Part shown: positions 16,672 through 26,687 of the stretch, piece after piece
How positions within the stretch are numbered: position 1 is the stretch's first letter
How the letters are laid out: the number at the start of each line of letters is the position of its first letter
From: Brevibacillus laterosporus
GTDB taxonomy: Bacteria; Bacillota; Bacilli; Brevibacillales; Brevibacillaceae
DNA length: 64,000 bases
Reading direction: 5' to 3'
Assembly (NCBI RefSeq): GCF_030489605.1
Contig: NZ_JAUKFY010000002.1
Span: 1 to 64,000 of the forward strand
Program-made: the position numbers and the translations under genes
The notes under the pieces: model-generated
Database searches by the model: none
What the model saw: the letters and a program-made list of their open reading frames with translations, nothing else
What the model was told of the DNA's origin: nothing

Positions 16672-18750
16672 ATGAACAAACAACTAAAGAGAGGCGCATT
16701 CCTACTGCTAGCATCGACTCTAGCAATTACACCTTTGGTCTCTGTTCCGCAGAGTACATACGCAGCTAAGAACTTATCGATTGATGCTGATGATACTGAC
16801 ACAGATGAGAAAACCACGTATACTCTTACATTTAAAGTAACGGACAATCTAAAAAAAGGTGATAAAATCATAGTCGAATTTGATAGTGATTTTGACCTGA
16901 AAAATGTTAAAAAGGGTTCCATTGAAATCGATGGAGAATCAATTAAAGATTTAAAAAAAAGCGGATCAAAATTAACGATCAGTATTCCTTCTAAAATTGA
17001 TGACGGTGATCGGGTTGAAATCGAAATTGAGGACGTCATTAATCCAGAAGACAGTGGGGAATATGACATTTCTGTTGACGATGGAGACGATGAAGTAGAA
17101 AGAAGCATTAAGATCGGTAAAGGCAAGAAAAGCTCTTCTTCCAAAAGCAAAACAGAGAAAAGCGCCTTTTCCGCCGACTTTGGTAGCCAATATCAAGATG
17201 AAAAAACATCTCTTGAATTATCCCGAATTGATCTAAATGACAAGCTAGACGACACAAAGTATGTAGAAGTGACATTCCCTTACTCTAGCATGGTACCTAA
17301 TAAAATCAGCACAAGTGACGTTGAGTTAAATGGATACTCACCAAGGGATGTTGAGGTATCCGGAAGAACAGTTAAAATTAAGCCTAGCTCGAAAGCAGAC
17401 GGCGATAAGAGGCTGACGATTAAATTTAACAAAGATGCCGGGATCAGAACACCTTCTTCCAGTAGCTCTTTTAAAATAGAAGTAGATTATAGAAACACGA
17501 CCTACGTTTCAAAAGAATTTGAAATGAAAAAAGGTTCCGCCTCTGTAGATAGTGACTACAGTGTCACTTTATCTGATAACAGAGCAGGAGCTCGCAGCAC
17601 TGTGGCCATGGATGTAAGATTAAGGGATGAACTTAGAGGCGGCAATGATATTTATGTAGAATTTCCTACCCAAGATATGGTTCCAGGCTATATTTTTAGC
17701 TCATCTGTATCAATCAATGGAACTCCTGTGAGATCTACCGGTGTTTCGGGTCGTACCGTAACCTTGTCAACACCTTATAACTTCTCTAGTTCAGATCGTG
17801 TTCGTATCGAATTTAAAAACGACGCGTTCCTTAAAATGCCTACTTCAACAGGCAACTACGATCTGGCTGTAAAATATAGAGATACAACTTATCGTTCTAA
17901 ATCATTTACTGTAGCGGCAGGAGGAGTAGCACCAACGAATCCTACAAATCCTACGTATCCGACAAACCCAACGAATCCTACAGTACCTGTGATTCCTGCT
18001 AACAACAGCACAGCGACTGTAGCACTTAGCAAGCCTAATCCAAATGCAATTACTGGTATGACGGTAGGGATTAAGGCGCTAGGCGTTGGTCTTAGCACTG
18101 CCGATTACATTGAAGTGGTTATGCCAACAACCTTCCGTGTCCCTACGACTATTCCAACAACTGCAGTGACCGTTAATGGCACATACCCAAGCTATGTTGG
18201 TACTCGCGGACAAAACTTGGTTATCTATCCATCAGTTAACCTGCCTGCAGGTCAACCAGTAAGCGTAGCTGTAAATGAAAATGCTAAAATCCAAACACCT
18301 GGAGCATCTAATATTTACAATGTAGGCGTTTATACATCTGCAGAAAAAAATCCGTTGTTCATTCGTCAAGTAACGGTCGGTGCGCAAAACGGAATCAGCT
18401 TTAAAGTAGGTGCAGCATCCTATAAAACACAAGGAAAAACCTTTCCATTGGCTGTAGCTCCTTACACAGTGAATGGTAACACCATGGTACCGGCTACTTT
18501 TGTACGTGATGGATTGAAAGTAAGCACGACATACACAAAAGCGGCTGCTACTGTAAAATATGGAAAAACAACAATGAGCTTCAAAGTAGGTTCAAAGGTT
18601 GTCAACATCAATGGTAAGAACTATACTCTGCCAACCGCTGTACAATTGAAAAACAATGTACCAATGTTACCAATTCGTACAATCACTGATAACCTGCGCT
18701 TCAACCTGGCATGGGATAACGCTTCTTCCAGCGTCATTATTTTTAAATAA
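16672..18750 (+). CDS. Secreted modular surface protein with C-terminal copper amine oxidase N-like stalk domain
   Basis: A 692-residue exported protein. A signal peptide spans residues 1 to about 31 (KRGAFLLLASTLAITPL, then STYA-A). Four beta-rich modules of about 100 residues follow (about 35-150, 180-290, 305-415 and 450-560). Modules 2 and 3 share xVPxxIxxSxVxxNG, VSGRTV and DYRNTTYxSKxF-type signatures. A Pro-Thr-Asn linker with PTNPT repeats at about 423-441 separates modules 3 and 4. The C-terminal 120 residues (FKVGAASYKTQGK, VPATFVRDGLKV, PMLPIRTITDNL) match the copper amine oxidase N-terminal-like domain common in Bacillales surface proteins; no oxidase catalytic core is present. 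GGAGGAG precedes the ATG. It is flanked by terminators and so monocistronic. A cell-wall or matrix role is inferred. Confidence 0.8.
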   Translation: MNKQLKRGAFLLLASTLAITPLVSVPQSTYAAKNLSIDADDTDTDEKTTYTLTFKVTDNLKKGDKIIVEFDSDFDLKNVKKGSIEIDGESIKDLKKSGSKLTISIPSKIDDGDRVEIEIEDVINPEDSGEYDISVDDGDDEVERSIKIGKGKKSSSSKSKTEKSAFSADFGSQYQDEKTSLELSRIDLNDKLDDTKYVEVTFPYSSMVPNKISTSDVELNGYSPRDVEVSGRTVKIKPSSKADGDKRLTIKFNKDAGIRTPSSSSSFKIEVDYRNTTYVSKEFEMKKGSASVDSDYSVTLSDNRAGARSTVAMDVRLRDELRGGNDIYVEFPTQDMVPGYIFSSSVSINGTPVRSTGVSGRTVTLSTPYNFSSSDRVRIEFKNDAFLKMPTSTGNYDLAVKYRDTTYRSKSFTVAAGGVAPTNPTNPTYPTNPTNPTVPVIPANNSTATVALSKPNPNAITGMTVGIKALGVGLSTADYIEVVMPTTFRVPTTIPTTAVTVNGTYPSYVGTRGQNLVIYPSVNLPAGQPVSVAVNENAKIQTPGASNIYNVGVYTSAEKNPLFIRQVTVGAQNGISFKVGAASYKTQGKTFPLAVAPYTVNGNTMVPATFVRDGLKVSTTYTKAAATVKYGKTTMSFKVGSKVVNINGKNYTLPTAVQLKNNVPMLPIRTITDNLRFNLAWDNASSSVIIFK

Positions 18751-18770
18751 GAACGTAGCCTAAAGCCAAA

Positions 18771-18827
18771 TACCCCCAGAAAAGATGGATTACATGCAAG
18801 TCCATCTTTTGACTGGGGGTATTTTTT
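18771..18827 (+). terminator. Strong terminator of the surface protein gene
   Basis: TACCCCCAG and AAAAGATGGA pair with TCCATCTTTT and CTGGGGGTA in a long two-part stem, followed by six Ts. Confidence 0.9.
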
Positions 18828-18850
18828 AATCCTTTATAGGAGAGCGATTC

Positions 18851-18937
18851 CTATACGTATTGAAAAATCATCGGAACAATGAGAGCCAGTACAAGAATAA
18901 CGACCAGAATCTTGGCGATGGTAGATTGATGTTTCAA
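18851..18937 (-). CDS. Possible 28-residue membrane peptide
   Basis: A TTG start at 18937 with AGGAG ten bases upstream would give a peptide ending VVILVLALIVPMIFQYV, a short basic/polar head followed by one hydrophobic helix. A longer frame exists but has no ribosome binding site. Many Bacilli encode such short membrane peptides, but I cannot assign a family. Confidence 0.4.
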   Translation of the reverse strand: MKHQSTIAKILVVILVLALIVPMIFQYV

Positions 18938-19149
18938 TATGGGACAGCTCCTTTTCTTATGATCAATAATGTTGCAAAAGGCTTTACTGTAACCAGAGGA
19001 AGGTAAAGCCATCATTTCTAATAAATGAATCTGCTTGCTTAAAATGTACAAATGCTGCTGCCGTTGATTGAAAAACAGCGAGGCTATGCTAGAATAAAAT
19101 AGAGGAGAATTCTTAATTTTTCCATTATGCTGGCATTGGGGGAGAACAC

Positions 19150-20802
19150 GTGTCTGATCATAATTTTACCCAAATCTATCAGGACTGGCAACAACGGTTG
19201 AATCAACGGCTCGAGAAAAAACCGGAACGCAAGAAAAGGTTTTCCACCTCTTCCGATTTGGAAGTCGAGCGGCTTTATCTGCCTAAAGAAGTGGATCAAT
19301 CATATATGGATCAAATCGGTCTTCCCGGAGAATATCCATATACTCGCGGCGTTCAACCTACGATGTATAGAGGGCGCTTTTGGACGATGCGTCAGTATGC
19401 GGGCTTTGGCTCAGCAGAAGAGACGAATAAACGGTTTCGTTACCTGTTAGAACAGGGACAGACTGGGCTAAGCGTTGCTTTTGACCTACCTACACAAATT
19501 GGATATGACTCCGATGATTCCATGTCGGTGGGAGAAGTGGGGAAGGTTGGGGTCGCAATTGATTCCTTGGAAGACATGGAGACCTTATTACAGGGGATTC
19601 CGCTTGATAAAGTAAGTACCTCGATGACCATTAATGCACCGGCTTCCGTATTATTGGCCATGTACATCGTTGTGGCAGAGAAACAAGGTACACCGTCACA
19701 CGCCCTAAGCGGCACAATTCAAAATGACATTTTAAAGGAATATATTGCTAGGGGTACCTACATTTTTCCACCGCAGCCCTCGATGCGCCTGATTACAGAT
19801 ATTTTTGCCTACTGTGCGCAACATGTGCCTAAATGGAACACGATCAGCATTAGTGGGTACCATATTAGAGAAGCTGGTTCTAGTGCAGTACAAGAGGTAG
19901 CCTTTACCCTTGCAGATGGCAGAGCATATGTAGAAGCAGCACTGCAAGCAGGTCTTGATATAGATCTTTTTGCTCCGCAGTTATCTTTCTTTTTTAATGC
20001 ACATAATCATTTCTTTGAAGAAGTCGCAAAATTTAGAGCTGCAAGAAGAATCTGGTCAAATTTAATGAGAAACGTCTATGGGGCAAAGCAGCCAAAATCT
20101 TGGCAGTTCCGTGTTCATACGCAAACAGGCGGCTCTACCTTAACGGCACAGCAGCCAGATAATAATATTGTGCGAGTTACTTTGCAGGCGTTGGCGGCTG
20201 TATTAGGCGGAACACAGAGCTTGCATACCAATTCCCGAGATGAAGCTCTTGCTCTGCCGACAGAGGACTCTGCACGCATTGCCCTACGAACTCAGCAGAT
20301 TATTGCCCATGAAAGCGGGGTTACAGATACGGTCGATCCATTGGGCGGCTCGTATTATGTGGAAGCCTTAACTGACGAGATTGAAAAAGGCGTTCTGGCT
20401 TATATGGACAAAATTGAGAAAATGGGTGGTGCAGTTGCAGCAGTCGAAGCAGGATATATGCAACGTGAGATACACAAGCAAGCCTATGAAACACAACGTA
20501 ATATTGAGTCTGGAGAAGAAGTAGTGGTAGGGGTAAATCGGTTCACGCTTGAGAATGAGACACAGCCTGAGCTTTTACGAGTAGATCCATCGATTGGTAA
20601 AAAACAGACGGAAAGACTGGCAGACCTGCGTAATCGCCGAGATGCGGTTTTAGTTGATCAAACGCTCGGTCAACTAAAGACAGCAGCAGAGGGCACAGAA
20701 AATGTAATGCCGTTTATTCTCGAATGTGTACGTGCTTATGCCACGATTGGAGAAATCTGTGGGGTTTTACGTCAGGTTTTTGGGGAGTACCGGGCGGTTT
20801 AA
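19150..20802 (+). CDS. Methylmalonyl-CoA mutase, large (substrate-binding) subunit type
   Basis: A 550-residue acyl-CoA mutase lacking the C-terminal B12 domain, which is encoded by the next gene. The TIM-barrel signature [17 protein letters not shown], followed by [14 protein letters not shown], and [15 protein letters not shown] are present. The Tyr in RQYAGF and the Arg in [13 protein letters not shown] agree with methylmalonyl-CoA rather than isobutyryl-CoA mutases, from family knowledge. It interconverts methylmalonyl- and succinyl-CoA using adenosylcobalamin. The start is GTG with GGGGGAG five bases upstream. It heads a mutase-epimerase-carboxylase operon. Confidence 0.9.
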   Translation: MSDHNFTQIYQDWQQRLNQRLEKKPERKKRFSTSSDLEVERLYLPKEVDQSYMDQIGLPGEYPYTRGVQPTMYRGRFWTMRQYAGFGSAEETNKRFRYLLEQGQTGLSVAFDLPTQIGYDSDDSMSVGEVGKVGVAIDSLEDMETLLQGIPLDKVSTSMTINAPASVLLAMYIVVAEKQGTPSHALSGTIQNDILKEYIARGTYIFPPQPSMRLITDIFAYCAQHVPKWNTISISGYHIREAGSSAVQEVAFTLADGRAYVEAALQAGLDIDLFAPQLSFFFNAHNHFFEEVAKFRAARRIWSNLMRNVYGAKQPKSWQFRVHTQTGGSTLTAQQPDNNIVRVTLQALAAVLGGTQSLHTNSRDEALALPTEDSARIALRTQQIIAHESGVTDTVDPLGGSYYVEALTDEIEKGVLAYMDKIEKMGGAVAAVEAGYMQREIHKQAYETQRNIESGEEVVVGVNRFTLENETQPELLRVDPSIGKKQTERLADLRNRRDAVLVDQTLGQLKTAAEGTENVMPFILECVRAYATIGEICGVLRQVFGEYRAV

Positions 20803-20827
20803 TCGGGTCGAAGGAGGAAAGACAGCT

Positions 20828-21670
20828 ATGAAACAAAAAATTCGTGTATTAGTAGCAAAGCCAGGTTTGGATGGCCATGATCGTGGTGCACTCGTTATCG
20901 CCCAGTCCTTGCGTGATGCAGGGATGGAGGTCGTCTATACCGGCTTGCGTCAAACCCCTGCACAAATTGTACACGCGGCGATTCAAGAGGACGTTGATTT
21001 TATTGGATTGTCCTGCTTATCTGGGGCGCATAATGAATTATTTCCCGAAGTCATTCGTTTGTTACGAGAGCAACAGGCAGAGGATATTATGGTTTTTGGC
21101 GGCGGAGTGATTCCGCAAGAAGATATTCCTTTCCTAAAAGAACAGGGGATTGCTGAAATTTTTACACCGGGTACTCCCACACAGGCGGCTGTAGACTTTG
21201 TTCGAAGCAAGGCGAGACCCAAAAGAGATAGCTGGGTCGAAACTCCCAAACGAATTGCTCATATTGGCATTGCTGTCCAGTCAATTGAAGCGGTGCTTCC
21301 CTTTTACACGGAACAATTAGGCCTACAGCTTAAGGGTAGGGAGAGGGTGGAATCAGAGCAGGTCGAGGTTGCTTTTTTGCAGATTGGAGAAACGAATCTG
21401 GAACTATTGGAGCCTCTCTCCCCAGAAAGCCCAATCGCTAGCTTTATTACAAAACGAGGCGAGGGTATTCATCATATTGCGTTGGATGTTGATGATATCG
21501 AGGGACGATTGCGGCAATTTAAACAGAATGGAGTGCAGCTTGTTCATGAACAGGCTAAGCTAGGGGCGCATGGAGCGCAGATAGCCTTTTTGCATCCCAA
21601 AGCAGCGAACGGCGTCTTATTCGAGCTATGTCAGTATGAACAGCAGAAGGAGGAGCTGGCAGATGAATGA
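20828..21670 (+). CDS. Fusion of the mutase B12-binding subunit with methylmalonyl-CoA epimerase
   Basis: A 280-residue two-domain protein. Residues 1-130 are a cobalamin-binding domain with DGHDRG at 15-20 (the His ligates cobalt), LSGAH and VFGGGVIP. Residues 141-272 are a VOC-fold epimerase domain ([29 protein letters not shown]), with likely metal ligands His145, His216 and Glu266. The first half completes the mutase encoded upstream, and the second converts (S)- to (R)-methylmalonyl-CoA. AAGGAGG precedes the ATG, 25 bases after the large subunit, and the stop overlaps the carboxylase gene by eight bases. The halves are separate proteins in most Bacilli known to me. Confidence 0.88.
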   Translation: MKQKIRVLVAKPGLDGHDRGALVIAQSLRDAGMEVVYTGLRQTPAQIVHAAIQEDVDFIGLSCLSGAHNELFPEVIRLLREQQAEDIMVFGGGVIPQEDIPFLKEQGIAEIFTPGTPTQAAVDFVRSKARPKRDSWVETPKRIAHIGIAVQSIEAVLPFYTEQLGLQLKGRERVESEQVEVAFLQIGETNLELLEPLSPESPIASFITKRGEGIHHIALDVDDIEGRLRQFKQNGVQLVHEQAKLGAHGAQIAFLHPKAANGVLFELCQYEQQKEELADE

Positions 21671-23219
21671 TGAGATGTACGCTAAGATTGACGAGCTGTA
21701 CGAGCGGAAGAATAAAATAGAATTGGGCGGTGGAGATGAACGAATCGAAGCCCAGCATAAACGTGGAAAGCTCACAGCTCGTGAAAGAATTGATCTGTTA
21801 GTGGATTCAGGAACCTTCGTAGAGCTTCAGCCGTTCGTAAAGCATCGTAGCAATCTGTTTGGGCTAGATAAGCTGGAAGCCCCTGGAGAAGGCGTTGTGA
21901 CAGGATACGGAAAAGTTCATGGACGGACGGTTTACGTGTTTGCCCAAGACTTTACTGTCTTTGGCGGGGCGTTAGGTGAAATGCATGCTAAGAAAATTGC
22001 TAATATTATGGATTTGGCGGCGAAAAATGGTGCCCCCGTTGTGGGATTAAATGATTCTGGAGGAGCAAGGATCCAAGAAGGGGTAGTTTCACTAGATGGT
22101 TATGGGCATATTTTTTATCGGAATTCTATCTATTCAGGCGTCATTCCGCAAATTTCGGTCATTCTTGGACCATGTGCTGGAGGAGCCGTTTATTCGCCTG
22201 CTATTACTGATTTTGTTTTTATGGTAGAAAAAAGCTCGCAGATGTTTATTACGGGACCTAAGGTCATTGAAACGGTTACAGGAGAAAGAATTTCTAGTGA
22301 AGATCTTGGAGGAGCAAAGGTTCATTCCAGCATAAGTGGAGTCGCTCATTTTACGTCGGAGTCGGAGGCGGAAGTGCTGGAAGAAGTTCGCCGTCTCCTA
22401 CGGTTTCTGCCTCAAAATCATCGCGAAGAACCTCCCGTTCTTTTGTTTGATGGGGAGGAGGGAGATTGGCTTGAGGAGATGCTAGATATTGTTCCTGTCG
22501 CTGGGACGAAGGTATATGACGTGAAAAAGGTGCTGAAACTAATTGTAGATGATGGAGACTTCATGGAAATTCAATCACAATTTGCACGGAATGTCGTGGT
22601 TGGATTTGGGCGTTTAAAAGGTCAACCCGTAGGCTTTATTGCCAATCAGCCTAAAGTGATGGCGGGGGGACTTGATATTGATTCTTCTGATAAATTGGCA
22701 CGTTTTATCCGCACTTGCGATTGTTTTAATATTCCGTTAGTTACCTTTGTGGACGTGACCGGCTTTTTTCCTGGAGTAAATCAGGAGCACGGGGGAATTA
22801 TCCGACATGGAGCTAAAATTCTGTACGCATACTCAGAAGCAACTGTACCAAAAATCAGCGTCATTACTCGCAAAGCATATGGCGGCGCTTACGTGGCGTT
22901 AAATTCCAAAGCAATTGGTGCTGATGTTGTATATGCTTGGCCTAATGCAGAGATAGCGGTGATGGGGCCAGAGGGTGCAGCCAGTGTCATTTTTGCAAAA
23001 GAAATTGAGAAAAGTGAAGATGCTTTGGCTACTAGACAACGCAAAATTACTGAATACCGGGAAAGATTTGCCAATCCTTATGTAGCAGCAGAGCATGGCA
23101 TGGTAGATGACATTATTGATCCAAGAGAAACGAGAAAATACCTTATTCATTCTCTGGACATGCTAAAGACGAAACGTGAGGAGCGCCCTGCAAAAAAACA
23201 TGGCAATATTCCATTGTAG
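21663..23219 (+). CDS. yqjD: Acyl-CoA carboxylase carboxyltransferase subunit (propionyl-CoA carboxylase beta/YqjD)
   Basis: A 518-residue carboxyltransferase with two crotonase-like halves. It shows [14 protein letters not shown], the oxyanion-hole motif [21 protein letters not shown], and the second-half [16 protein letters not shown] and YGGAYVAL. It should carboxylate propionyl-CoA to methylmalonyl-CoA with a biotin carboxylase/carrier that is not encoded nearby. AAGGAGG lies nine bases before the ATG. The overlap with the epimerase fusion implies coupling and supports a common pathway. A decarboxylase subunit is an alternative within the same family. Confidence 0.88.
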   Translation: MNDEMYAKIDELYERKNKIELGGGDERIEAQHKRGKLTARERIDLLVDSGTFVELQPFVKHRSNLFGLDKLEAPGEGVVTGYGKVHGRTVYVFAQDFTVFGGALGEMHAKKIANIMDLAAKNGAPVVGLNDSGGARIQEGVVSLDGYGHIFYRNSIYSGVIPQISVILGPCAGGAVYSPAITDFVFMVEKSSQMFITGPKVIETVTGERISSEDLGGAKVHSSISGVAHFTSESEAEVLEEVRRLLRFLPQNHREEPPVLLFDGEEGDWLEEMLDIVPVAGTKVYDVKKVLKLIVDDGDFMEIQSQFARNVVVGFGRLKGQPVGFIANQPKVMAGGLDIDSSDKLARFIRTCDCFNIPLVTFVDVTGFFPGVNQEHGGIIRHGAKILYAYSEATVPKISVITRKAYGGAYVALNSKAIGADVVYAWPNAEIAVMGPEGAASVIFAKEIEKSEDALATRQRKITEYRERFANPYVAAEHGMVDDIIDPRETRKYLIHSLDMLKTKREERPAKKHGNIPL

Positions 23220-23326
23220 CTACGGGAAATGGGAAAGAAAAAAGTTCGTACTGAATAGTACAGACTAACTTTTTTACGGTATACTAAAAAGTGTTACATA
23301 GAGAATTGGGAACGGAGGAAGTCAAT

Positions 23327-24442
23327 GTGATTAATCAAGAACGAATTCTTGCAGAGTTTTTGGAGCTTGTACAAATTGACAGTGAAACAAAAGAAGAAGC
23401 AGCGATTGCTGAGGTATTAAAGGATAAATTGGCAAGCTTAGGCTTTTCTGTAGAGGAAGATGATGTTGCTTCCAAAACAGAACATAGTGCGAACAATCTG
23501 TTTGCTAACCTAGAAGGCACTGCTAAGGGTCCTGCCATTTTGTTTAGCTGCCACATGGATACCGTCGTCCCAGGCAAAGGTGTAAAGCCTTCCATTAAAG
23601 ATGGGTATGTTGTAACAGATGGTACTACGATTCTGGGTGCCGACGATAAAGCAGGTATCGCGGCGATTTTTGAAGCGATTCGTACATTAAAAGAGAAAAA
23701 TCTGCCCCACCCATCAATCCAGGTCGTATTAACTGTTGGTGAGGAATCTGGTCTAGTTGGATCACGTCACATGGATGCGAGCAAATTAAAGGCAGAAATG
23801 GGCTTTATTTTGGATTCAACAGGGAAAGTGGGCGAAATTGTCAAAGCTGGAGCTGGCCAATACCGCATTGTTACCAAAATCCACGGAAAAGCTGCTCATG
23901 CTGGTGTGAATCCAGAGGATGGCATAAGTGCTATCACTGTAGCTAGCAAGGCTATTTCACGTATGCCGCTTGGACGTATTGATGAAGATACTACTGCAAA
24001 CATTGGCCGTTTTGAAGGTGGTCGAGCTTACAATATCGTGACAGATTACGTGGAGATTTGGTCAGAGGCACGTAGTATGGTAAATGAAAAATTAGAAGCA
24101 CAAGTGAAAAAAATGACGTCTGCCTTTGAAGAAGTGGCTTCTGAGCTAGGGGCGACTTGTGAAAATGATGTTAAGTTTATGTATTCCGGCTATAAATTTG
24201 ATGAGAGTACGCCGGTGTTACAAAAAGCGATTGCCGCAGTTAAACGTGTAGATCGAGAACCGAAGCTAACCAGCAGTGGCGGGGGAAGCGACGGTAACGT
24301 GTTTAACGGACATGGCATCCCTTCTGTCAACTTTGGTATCGGGTATGAAGAGATACATACAAAAAATGAACGCATGCCTTTAGAGGAGCTATACAAGGCT
24401 TCTGAATTGGTACTAGCGGTTATCGCTGAATGTGTAGAATAA
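23327..24442 (+). CDS. yqjE: M20 family metallopeptidase, YqjE/tripeptidase T-like
   Basis: A 371-residue zinc peptidase. Metal-site motifs are SCHMDTVVPG (about 76-85), GADDKAG (about 107-113) and GEESGLVG, and the dimerisation domain includes GKAAHAGVNPEDG. It ends with the HTKNER metal-ligand segment. The GTG start has GGAGG eight bases upstream. It follows the carboxylase as yqjE follows yqjD in B. subtilis. The actual peptide substrate is unknown. Confidence 0.88.
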   Translation: MINQERILAEFLELVQIDSETKEEAAIAEVLKDKLASLGFSVEEDDVASKTEHSANNLFANLEGTAKGPAILFSCHMDTVVPGKGVKPSIKDGYVVTDGTTILGADDKAGIAAIFEAIRTLKEKNLPHPSIQVVLTVGEESGLVGSRHMDASKLKAEMGFILDSTGKVGEIVKAGAGQYRIVTKIHGKAAHAGVNPEDGISAITVASKAISRMPLGRIDEDTTANIGRFEGGRAYNIVTDYVEIWSEARSMVNEKLEAQVKKMTSAFEEVASELGATCENDVKFMYSGYKFDESTPVLQKAIAAVKRVDREPKLTSSGGGSDGNVFNGHGIPSVNFGIGYEEIHTKNERMPLEELYKASELVLAVIAECVE

Positions 24443-24450
24443 GCGAACAA

Positions 24451-24487
24451 AAAAAGAGCTTGGTCATGGCGCCAAGCTCTTTTTTAT
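24451..24487 (+). terminator. Terminator after yqjE
   Basis: AAAAAGAGCTTGG pairs with CCAAGCTCTTTTT across an 8-base loop, with Ts following. Confidence 0.88.
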
Positions 24488-24571
24488 ATGTCCCAGAAAG
24501 TTTGGAAGAGGAGGGGCATAAGTATGGATTGTATAAAGTTCCATCTTTTTTAAGAAATAAAATGGATGGGG

Positions 24572-25690
24572 ATGAAAAGAATGCAACAAATAATGGCAGG
24601 TCATATTCTTACTTGTATAGGAGAACGAACAGGAGTTACAGAAATACTCGTTCAGCGAGCAGATGGTAAAAAACAACGTGCTATTTATTATGGTCAAAAA
24701 GAAGATGTAAGGGTGGGGCAATCGGTGTTGCTTAATGTTACAGCGACTCATTTGGAGTTAGGAACAGGTGGGACAGACTTTATAATGGCCCTGGAACCTT
24801 TTTGTAATAGACAATATTACCCGTCAAATTACGGGCATATTATGAAAATGCGCTACACTCCTTGGCAAATGACCGTGGATACACTAGAAGAACAGGAGAG
24901 TCCCTATCATGGGCTATTTGCTCAGGAGGAATTATCTTTAGAAGGAAGCTTTGTACTGGTAGCAGAGTTACATAGTATGTTGCCGGCATTGTGCGTTCGA
25001 TTAAAAGAACGGATGCCAGAAGCCCGAATTGTTTATATGATGACGGACCATACTGCACTGCCACTCTCATTATCACAGCATGTACACTGGCTTGTAAGCA
25101 ACGACTATTTACAGGCCACTGTTACTGTCGGGCAGGCTTTTGGAGGAGATGGAGAATGCGTTAATTCCGTAACGGGCCTACTAGCTGCAAAGCATGTGTA
25201 TCAAGCCGATTGGATTATTTGTGCGCCTGGACCCGGCGGAGTAGGTACAGGTACGCCCTATGGCTTCACAGGCTTACAATTAGCGGATGTTTTGCATCAT
25301 GTGAATATTCTGGGAGGAGTACCGTTTTTTTTACCAAGAATTAGCTTTGCGGATAAAAGAGAACGCCACTATGGCATCAGTCATCATACAACCACCCTGT
25401 TAAAGAAATTTGTGCTTCGTCCTGTACTACTACCGATACCTATGTTTAAAGATGCACGCGATCTGTATATCGAAAGCCAGATAGAACAGTCATCTTTGGC
25501 CAAAAAACATATTATCCTCAGACAAAAAGCAGGGACACTATTGGAGATTGATAGTCTGTATAAAAGACATCACCTAGAGAAGCTTTCCTCGATGGGACGG
25601 AATTGGAAGGAAGACCCGACTCCCTTTATAACCGCTGATATAATGGCCAATACTGCCTGTTGGATTAAGCGACTAGTAGAAATCAACTGA
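24572..25690 (+). CDS. DUF3866 family protein
   Basis: A protein of about 372 residues matching the DUF3866 family as I remember it. It has an N-terminal beta-rich domain (VGQSVLLNVTATHLELGTGG), a conserved centre with YGHIMKMRYTPWQ, then VTVGQAFGGDGE and CAPGPGGVGTGT, and C-terminal HHTTT. It is soluble with no known function. The start is uncertain between ATG at 24566, 24572 and 24581, with GGATGGGG the only purine-rich run nearby. It precedes mciZ and nudF. Confidence 0.75.
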   Translation: MKRMQQIMAGHILTCIGERTGVTEILVQRADGKKQRAIYYGQKEDVRVGQSVLLNVTATHLELGTGGTDFIMALEPFCNRQYYPSNYGHIMKMRYTPWQMTVDTLEEQESPYHGLFAQEELSLEGSFVLVAELHSMLPALCVRLKERMPEARIVYMMTDHTALPLSLSQHVHWLVSNDYLQATVTVGQAFGGDGECVNSVTGLLAAKHVYQADWIICAPGPGGVGTGTPYGFTGLQLADVLHHVNILGGVPFFLPRISFADKRERHYGISHHTTTLLKKFVLRPVLLPIPMFKDARDLYIESQIEQSSLAKKHIILRQKAGTLLEIDSLYKRHHLEKLSSMGRNWKEDPTPFITADIMANTACWIKRLVEIN

Positions 25691-25697
25691 GTATCGT

Positions 25698-25835
25698 TTA
25701 GATCTTGGGTTGATTTATTTGCTGCAAATAGGCATGTAATGTGATGGGCTGCTCAGATAAGCCACGAAGAGCGGCCTGAATTTCATTTACTTTCCCAACC
25801 AAGCGGAGCTGTTTCAGATCTGTATATAATTTCAT
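25698..25835 (-). CDS. mciZ: Z-ring formation inhibitor MciZ
   Basis: A 45-residue peptide containing LRLVGKVNEIQAALRG. This matches the VLVGKxxEIRAKL core of B. subtilis MciZ, the mother-cell peptide that binds the FtsZ C-terminal region and blocks Z-ring formation during sporulation. AAAGGAGG precedes the ATG. It sits next to nudF, as I recall for B. subtilis, and is convergent with the DUF3866 gene with only seven bases between the stops. Expression under SigE is expected from the family. I could not define the promoter. Confidence 0.78.
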   Translation of the reverse strand: MKLYTDLKQLRLVGKVNEIQAALRGLSEQPITLHAYLQQINQPKI

Positions 25836-26121
25836 CCTAATGTTCCTCCTTTGTATTTAGAAGAGTGATGTACAACTGATTGAGAGTGTGTTTAGAACTG
25901 TCGGTTTCATGTAAAAAAGTTAAGGTGATTGAGTGGTCATTGAATTTAGAGGAGAGATTTTCTGAGAAGGGGTTGTACAAGCTATTCTTGATGCTAAGAT
26001 ATGGAGGGGGATTCGAAAATAGAACCAAAGGGTAAACTGTTTCAAAGGTAAACAGGTATTTTTATGAAAAGCATGGTATGCAAAAAAAGCAAAAAACATT
26101 GTTCTTTAGGAGGAAACATCC

Positions 26122-26685
26122 ATGAAACAAGCTCAGCACGATTCGTTATATGAAAAAACGATTGCTACGAAAAAAATCTACGATGGCAAAATTATTTCGG
26201 TTCAGGTTGACGATGTAGAACTACCGAATGGTCATACAGCGAAACGGGAGATTGTTAAGCATCAAGGTGCTGTAGCGGTTATGCCGATTACAGAGGATGG
26301 CAAATTGATCGTTGTCCGTCAATTTCGTAAACCATTAGAGCGATCTATAGTAGAAATTCCTGCCGGCAAGCTTGAAAGAGGAGAAGATCCTTTAGAATGC
26401 GCCATGCGTGAATTAGAAGAAGAGACTGGCTTTAAAGCCAAGGAGTATAAACATATCAGCTCGTTTTATACCTCACCGGGGTTTGCAGATGAGCTTTTAC
26501 ATCTGTACATGGCTACGGGATTGGTCGAGGGAGAATGCAAACCTGACGAAGATGAATTTGTTGAAGTGATGTACGTGACACTTGAAGAAGCTAGAAAACT
26601 TCATGAAGCGGGAGAGATTCGAGACGCTAAAACCGTTCTTGCTTTGTTTGTAATGGAAAATGAGCGTTTGAATCAGCGTCTGTAA
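26122..26685 (+). CDS. nudF: ADP-ribose pyrophosphatase (Nudix)
   Basis: A 187-residue Nudix hydrolase. The Nudix box begins GKLERGEDPLECAMRELEEE at about residue 73. The preceding VVRQFRKPLERSIVEIPAG and following SFYTSPGFADELLHLY are typical of ADP-ribose pyrophosphatases. It hydrolyses ADP-ribose to AMP and ribose 5-phosphate. TTAGGAGG lies upstream. Its stop is two bases before the next gene. Confidence 0.9.
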   Translation: MKQAQHDSLYEKTIATKKIYDGKIISVQVDDVELPNGHTAKREIVKHQGAVAVMPITEDGKLIVVRQFRKPLERSIVEIPAGKLERGEDPLECAMRELEEETGFKAKEYKHISSFYTSPGFADELLHLYMATGLVEGECKPDEDEFVEVMYVTLEEARKLHEAGEIRDAKTVLALFVMENERLNQRL

Positions 26686-26687
26686 TC

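Noticed and set aside
16572-17150. 192-codon Ser/Leu-rich frame antisense to the surface protein gene
   Set aside because: Low-complexity composition arises from the opposite strand's Asp/Lys/Ser codons. No start signals.
17930-18000. Short tandem repeats considered as a CRISPR-like or satellite array
   Set aside because: They are in-frame codons of the PTN linker with no spacers.
17889-18098. Gly/Val/Phe repeat protein on the minus strand
   Set aside because: Its repeats are the complement of the PTN linker codons in the surface protein.
18827-19149. Possible cobalamin riboswitch upstream of the mutase operon
   Set aside because: No B12-box-like conserved core was found, and most of the space is taken by the terminator and the possible antisense peptide gene.
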